DNA from: Chitinophagales bacterium | Lineage (GTDB): Bacteria > Bacteroidota > Bacteroidia > Chitinophagales > UBA10324 | DNA: 8,750 nucleotides | Assembly (NCBI GenBank): GCA_026786335.1 | Contig: JAJAYG010000377.1 | Span: forward strand, 1 to 8,750 | Direction: 5' to 3' | Shown: one piece after another, positions 5,997-8,750 of the stretch | Numbering within the stretch: position 1 is the first letter of the stretch | Layout of the letters: every line of letters starts with the position of its first letter | The notes under the pieces: model-generated | Told to the model about the DNA's origin: nothing | What the model saw: the letters and a program-made list of their open reading frames with translations, nothing else | The model's database searches: none | Program-made: the position numbers and the translations under genes

Positions 5997-6062
5997 CTGT
6001 CATGCTGACGAAGGAAGCATCTGTTTTTTCTTCATTAAATGCTTCCTTCGTCAGCATGACAG
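5997..6062. repeat. Perfect 24-bp inverted repeat (dispersed palindromic element)
   Basis: The left arm 5997-6020 begins CTGTCATGCTGACGAAGG, and the right arm 6039-6062 is its exact reverse complement over 24 bases, around an 18-base T-rich loop. It lies between the QueD/PTPS gene and the DUF6503-like gene, 42 bases past the stop codon. The opening TGTCATGCTGA is like dispersed palindromes I recall from Bacteroidota intergenic regions, possibly REP-like elements moved by IS200-type transposases. A transcript would form a very stable hairpin, which could protect the upstream 3' end, but no T-run follows as in an intrinsic terminator. Confidence 0.9.
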
Positions 6063-6126
6063 TTAGTGTGTTGTTTGTTTGCCTGATACTAAAAGTGAAA
6101 GCATAATTTTTTGTTTAAAAAAAAAT

Positions 6127-6150
6127 GAATTAAATCACATCATTTAATTC
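6127..6150. promoter_or_regulatory. 9-bp perfect inverted repeat upstream of the DUF6503-like gene
   Basis: GAATTAAAT (6127-6135) and its exact complement ATTTAATTC (6142-6150) flank CACATC, ending 13 bases before the ATG at 6164. This could be an operator for a dimeric regulator or a weak hairpin in the leader. A weak promoter candidate lies upstream (TTTG 6078-6081, 22 bases, TAATTTTT 6104-6111), which would put the repeat inside the leader. AT-rich composition makes chance palindromes more likely. Confidence 0.35.
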
Positions 6151-6163
6151 TCAAATTCGCCTA

Positions 6164-6883
6164 ATGAAAAAATATTTTCTTCTAACGGTTTTGTTTTCAA
6201 TGCAATGTTTTCTCTTCATCACAAATTCAATTGCGCAAGATGCAAGAGCAAACAACATCGCCGACTCTGTGATGATTGCCATGGGCGGAAAACAAAACTG
6301 GGACAACACTCATTTTATTAAATGGACTTTTTTTGGAAGAAGAACTTTGCTGTGGGATAAATACACCGGCAATGTGCGCATTGAAATTCCTGCCAAGCAA
6401 CTGATCATACTCACAAACATCAACACCAAACAAGGAAAAGTTTTTAGAAATAAAATTGAACTCACGCAAGCCGACAGCAATGCTTACTTTATGGATCGCG
6501 GCTATAAAATTTGGGCGAATGATAGTTACTGGCTCTTGATGCCTTTCAAACTTAAAGATCAGGGTGTAACAATTTCTTATGAGGGAACTGAAAAAGATTC
6601 TTCAAACAATAGTTGCTATGTGCTGCAACTCACCTTCAATAAAGTAGGAGTAACTCCCGATAACAAGTACCACATTTTTGTTGACCGCAAAACTTATCTC
6701 GTAACACAATGGGCTTTCTTCGAAAAATTTTCTGATGCCATTCCCGAATTTATTGACTCATGGAATAATTATGAGCGCTATGGAAATATTTTACTCTCAG
6801 GCGATCGTGGCAAGTATGATGGCAAGCTTACGGATATTGCAGTGATGGATGCAATGTCGCAAGAGTTATTTGAGAAACCATGA
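6164..6883 (+). CDS. Secreted DUF6503-like protein
   Basis: This 239-residue protein has a signal peptide (MKKYFLLTVLFSMQCFLFIT, then NSIAQ, likely cleaved before QDARANN). The mature part begins with an ADSVMIAMGGKQNWDN helix and continues as a beta-rich domain: IKWTFFGRRTLLWDK, NVRIEIP, NDSYWLLMPFKLKDQGV, and DNKYHIFVDRKTYLVTQWAFF. I recall this combination from a conserved Bacteroidota family annotated DUF6503 or hypothetical, with an arrangement reminiscent of LolA-like lipid-carrying sheets. No catalytic motif stands out. Location is periplasm or outer membrane. The gene stands alone between two intergenic gaps, with a palindromic element before it and the hicB promoter after it. The family name is from memory and moderately sure; the biochemical function is unknown. 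Confidence 0.8.
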   Translation: MKKYFLLTVLFSMQCFLFITNSIAQDARANNIADSVMIAMGGKQNWDNTHFIKWTFFGRRTLLWDKYTGNVRIEIPAKQLIILTNINTKQGKVFRNKIELTQADSNAYFMDRGYKIWANDSYWLLMPFKLKDQGVTISYEGTEKDSSNNSCYVLQLTFNKVGVTPDNKYHIFVDRKTYLVTQWAFFEKFSDAIPEFIDSWNNYERYGNILLSGDRGKYDGKLTDIAVMDAMSQELFEKP

Positions 6884-6908
6884 TTTAGTAAATGGGAATA
6901 ATCAGTTA

Positions 6909-6935
6909 TTGGTAATTTTATAAAACCTAAATTTG
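6909..6935 (+). promoter_or_regulatory. Promoter of hicB
   Basis: TAAATTTG at 6928-6935 fits the Bacteroidota -7 consensus TAnnTTTG exactly, with a TTG at 6909-6911 spaced 16 bases upstream. Start of transcription near 6939 would leave a short leader of about 15 bases before the ATG at 6955. Because hicB, the hicA remnant and the PKD gene are closely joined, this promoter may drive all three. Confidence 0.5.
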
Positions 6936-6954
6936 TGTACTAATAAAATCCTAA

Positions 6955-7182
6955 ATGAAGAACTATCAGTTTACCGCACAAATCGAACGTGATGCTGAAA
7001 CAGGAATGTACACAGGAATAATCCCCAATGTATATGGCGCACATACTCAAGCAAAAACATTGGATGAACTACAAGTTCGTTTAAAGGAAGTGCTTGAGTT
7101 GTGCATGGAAGAAATGACTGATGAAGAATTGAAAGCTATTCCTGAGTTAATTGGCTTTCAACAAGTGTCAATAGCTGTATGA
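6955..7182 (+). CDS. hicB: HicB-like antitoxin
   Basis: This 75-residue protein is a short HicB antitoxin of the partial RNase H fold: a first strand (YQFTAQIERDAETGMYTGIIP), the turn with NVYGAHTQAKTLDEL, a helix (LQVRLKEVLELCMEEM), and the typical closing strand FQQVSIAV. It has no C-terminal ribbon-helix-helix or XRE domain, so it probably does not bind DNA itself. Its TGA overlaps the ATG of the hicA reading frame in ATGA (7179-7182), the usual antitoxin-first, translationally coupled order. HicB normally binds and blocks the HicA mRNA-cutting toxin. Here the partner is truncated, so HicB may be a relic or may still bind the remnant. A consensus -7 box lies just upstream. The family call is strong. 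Confidence 0.9.
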   Translation: MKNYQFTAQIERDAETGMYTGIIPNVYGAHTQAKTLDELQVRLKEVLELCMEEMTDEELKAIPELIGFQQVSIAV

Positions 7183-7355
7183 GCAGACTACAAGTTATAA
7201 CAGCAAAAAAATTCGAAAAAATATTATTGTTACTGGGTTTTAAAATCAACAGGCAAAAAGGAAGTCATGTTTTTTACCGTCATGCTGATGGAAGATCCAC
7301 TACTCTTCCGCATCATTCAGGCGAAGATTATTATCACACACTAAATTATTCTACT
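7179..7355 (+). pseudogene. hicA: Truncated HicA toxin, reading in frame into the PKD protein
   Basis: From the ATG at 7179, residues 1-50 match HicA: a first helix (VITAKKFEKILLLLGFKINR), the catalytic RQKGSHVFYRH motif with His30, and DGRSTTLPHHSGED. A normal HicA continues for about 20 more residues with a helix that packs on the sheet and an acidic tail. Here the match ends at 7328 and is replaced by YYHTLNYST, after which the frame enters the ATG of the secreted PKD protein at 7356 without a stop (59 codons between the two ATGs). The His and flanking residues are intact, so decay looks to be by deletion at the 3' end rather than point mutation. It could be an inactive remnant, or the N-terminus of a fusion protein. 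An assembly error cannot be excluded from sequence alone. Confidence 0.8.
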
Positions 7356-8750
7356 ATGAAAAAACTGTACACAATTATTTTGTTTGCATTGCTTGCAAAT
7401 ATTTCTCTCGCACAAAAACAAACTTACCAATGGTATTTCAGCAACACTGCTGCAATGGATTTTAACAGTGGCACTTCTGTTTCGGTAGATAACAGTGTGA
7501 TGAATCAGTTCGAAGGTTCATCATCTATTGCCGATGAAAACGGAAACCTTCTTTTCTATACCGATGGTTTAACAGTGTGGAATAAAAACCATGTGCCTAT
7601 GCCGAATGGTACCGGCATGAAAGGAAATTATTCTTCTACACAATCTGCACTCATTGTTCCAAAACCCGGGAGCAGCACGCTCTATTACATTTTTGTTTGC
7701 GATGGCGCAACTGCACATTACTCCGAATTAGACATCACACTCAATGGCGGGTTAGGTGATGTAACAGCATTAAAAAATGTGACCATGAATAATAATTGTG
7801 CTGAGAAACTTGCCGGCGTAAGAGCTGCGAATGGTTTGGATTACTGGATTGCGATTAAGGAAAACAACAATGCAAAATTTAAAGCATATCAATTTACAAG
7901 TGCAGGATTAAGCACAGCAGTTACCTCTACAGTTGGCAATCAACTCGTGGGCAACATTGGTCAGTTACAATTTTCTCCCGATGGAAAATTAGCAGCCATG
8001 GCAAGTTACAGTTCGCCCACTTTAGAAACAGTTGACCTTTTTCAATTTGACAACGCCACCGGAATTTTTTCGAACCACATTGGAATGGTCACCACTTATT
8101 TTCAAACTTATGGTTTAGAATTTTCACCTAACAGCAAAGTGCTTTACTCTGGTGCAAACCCCGGCGTAAATACAGTGCATCAATGGGATCTTTCGGTTTA
8201 TGATTCTGCTGCAATAAAATCTTCAGATTATTTGGTTGGCAGCACATTGGGTGATGTTGGTTCACTTCAATTGGGCCCCGATGGAAAAGTTTATGTAGCG
8301 CAAACAAGCAGCATTTATGTAGGCGCAATTAATAACCCCGATGTTATTGGAGGAGGTTGTAATTGGGTTAACACAGGAGTAAATCTTTCACCTAACACCA
8401 TGGGATTAGGATTGCCAAATTTCGTCTCCAGTTTTTTTGTCCCCATCAGTGCTGAATTTTTCTGCTATGGCGATGCCACACATTTTTTAATCAGCGACTC
8501 TGCAGGTTTTCAAAATGCCTACTGGAATTTTGATGATCCTGCATCGGGCGCCGCAAATGTTGATTCAGGTGCGAGTGTATTTCACGTGTTTACCGATACC
8601 GGTTCTTATACAGTTCAGGTAGTAGAAGATTTTGGTTACGGAATTTCTGATACTATTTACAAAACCATCACCATCATTCCTGCTCCAATTGTTTCATTGG
8701 GAAATGATACTTCGCTCTGCACCGGTGATTCACTATTGATTGATGCAGGC
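7356..8750 (+). CDS. Large secreted PKD-domain protein (partial, C-terminus off the right edge)
   Basis: The frame is open from the ATG at 7356 to the window end (465 codons). It starts with a signal peptide (MKKLYTIILFALLANISLA, cleavage before QKQ). Residues about 20-350 form a propeller-like region: WYFSNTAAMDFNSGT, IADENGNLLFYTDGLTVWNK, STQSALIVPKPGSSTLYYIF, and two FSP or GPDGK blade turns (QLQFSPDGKLAAMA and SLQLGPDGKVYVAQ). A PKD domain follows at about 366-440 (AEFFCYGDATHFLISDSAG, YWNFDDP, HVFTDTGSYTVQVV), then LGNDTSLCTGDSLLIDAG starts a second Ig/PKD-like repeat. This architecture is typical of Bacteroidota proteins exported by the type IX system that end in a CHU_C-type sorting domain, which would lie beyond the edge. 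It is probably a surface or extracellular protein, role unknown. The ATG at 7356 is preferred because it is followed directly by the signal peptide. Confidence 0.92.
   Translation, partial: MKKLYTIILFALLANISLAQKQTYQWYFSNTAAMDFNSGTSVSVDNSVMNQFEGSSSIADENGNLLFYTDGLTVWNKNHVPMPNGTGMKGNYSSTQSALIVPKPGSSTLYYIFVCDGATAHYSELDITLNGGLGDVTALKNVTMNNNCAEKLAGVRAANGLDYWIAIKENNNAKFKAYQFTSAGLSTAVTSTVGNQLVGNIGQLQFSPDGKLAAMASYSSPTLETVDLFQFDNATGIFSNHIGMVTTYFQTYGLEFSPNSKVLYSGANPGVNTVHQWDLSVYDSAAIKSSDYLVGSTLGDVGSLQLGPDGKVYVAQTSSIYVGAINNPDVIGGGCNWVNTGVNLSPNTMGLGLPNFVSSFFVPISAEFFCYGDATHFLISDSAGFQNAYWNFDDPASGAANVDSGASVFHVFTDTGSYTVQVVEDFGYGISDTIYKTITIIPAPIVSLGNDTSLCTGDSLLIDAG

Noticed and set aside
5872..6057. Minus-strand frame of 61 codons across the 24-bp palindrome
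   Set aside because: It reads antisense to the end of the pterin enzyme gene and through the inverted repeat; no protein-like features.
5997..6080. Palindrome as an intrinsic terminator
   Set aside because: The hairpin is very strong but no T-run follows the right arm, and the arms are longer than usual terminator stems.
7270..7280. GTCATGCTGA within hicA, a 10-base match to the arm of the 5997-6062 palindrome
   Set aside because: It encodes the conserved RHxDGR stretch of HicA and lacks the rest of the element; most likely chance.

Overview
The window looks like chromosomal DNA from a member of the Bacteroidota (Cytophagia, Sphingobacteriia or Chitinophagia type rather than an enteric Bacteroides; the exact class is a guess). 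It is AT-rich, and several genes are preceded by the phylum's -7 box TAnnTTTG and not by a Shine-Dalgarno sequence. It carries a secreted PKD protein of the kind exported by the type IX secretion system, a secreted Fn3-like protein, a LamG surface protein, a DUF6503-like secreted protein and a gcvH-VanZ gene pair. No rRNA, tRNA, insertion sequence or CRISPR array is visible. No stretch over 300 bases lacks a gene; the longest gaps are 5955-6163 and 5373-5546, and both are filled mainly by repeats.

Layout. Positions 1-1749 hold three minus-strand genes read right to left: a LamG-domain surface protein, a DUF433 antitoxin-like protein, and the start of a secreted Fn3-type protein that runs off the left edge. 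Positions 1856-2284 hold a plus-strand four-helix membrane protein with an internal duplication, which converges to within 9 bp of the next block. Positions 2294-5372 hold four minus-strand genes read from 5372 downwards: a small two-helix membrane protein, the glycine cleavage H protein GcvH, a VanZ-like membrane protein and a 607-residue secreted TPR protein. Positions 5547-8750 are all plus strand: a QueD/PTPS-family pterin enzyme, a secreted DUF6503-like protein, a HicB antitoxin, a truncated HicA toxin, and a large secreted protein with a propeller-like region and a PKD domain that runs off the right edge.

How the genes relate. GcvH is the only clear central-metabolism component (glycine cleavage, lipoyl carrier). 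The pterin enzyme belongs to queuosine or pterin synthesis. Most other genes encode envelope or secreted proteins. The most striking item is the hicBA locus. HicA keeps its catalytic GSH motif, loses its C-terminal helix, and reads in frame with no stop into the signal peptide of the PKD protein. At the opposite end a lone DUF433 gene sits 9 bp, and in the same frame, upstream of another secreted protein. The gaps hold degenerate 7-bp repeats (three clusters in two gaps), a GC-rich small inverted repeat, and a perfect 24-bp-arm inverted repeat of the dispersed-palindrome type. I see no complete, clearly new multi-gene system. The hicA-surface protein junction and the heptamer repeats are the best candidates for follow-up.
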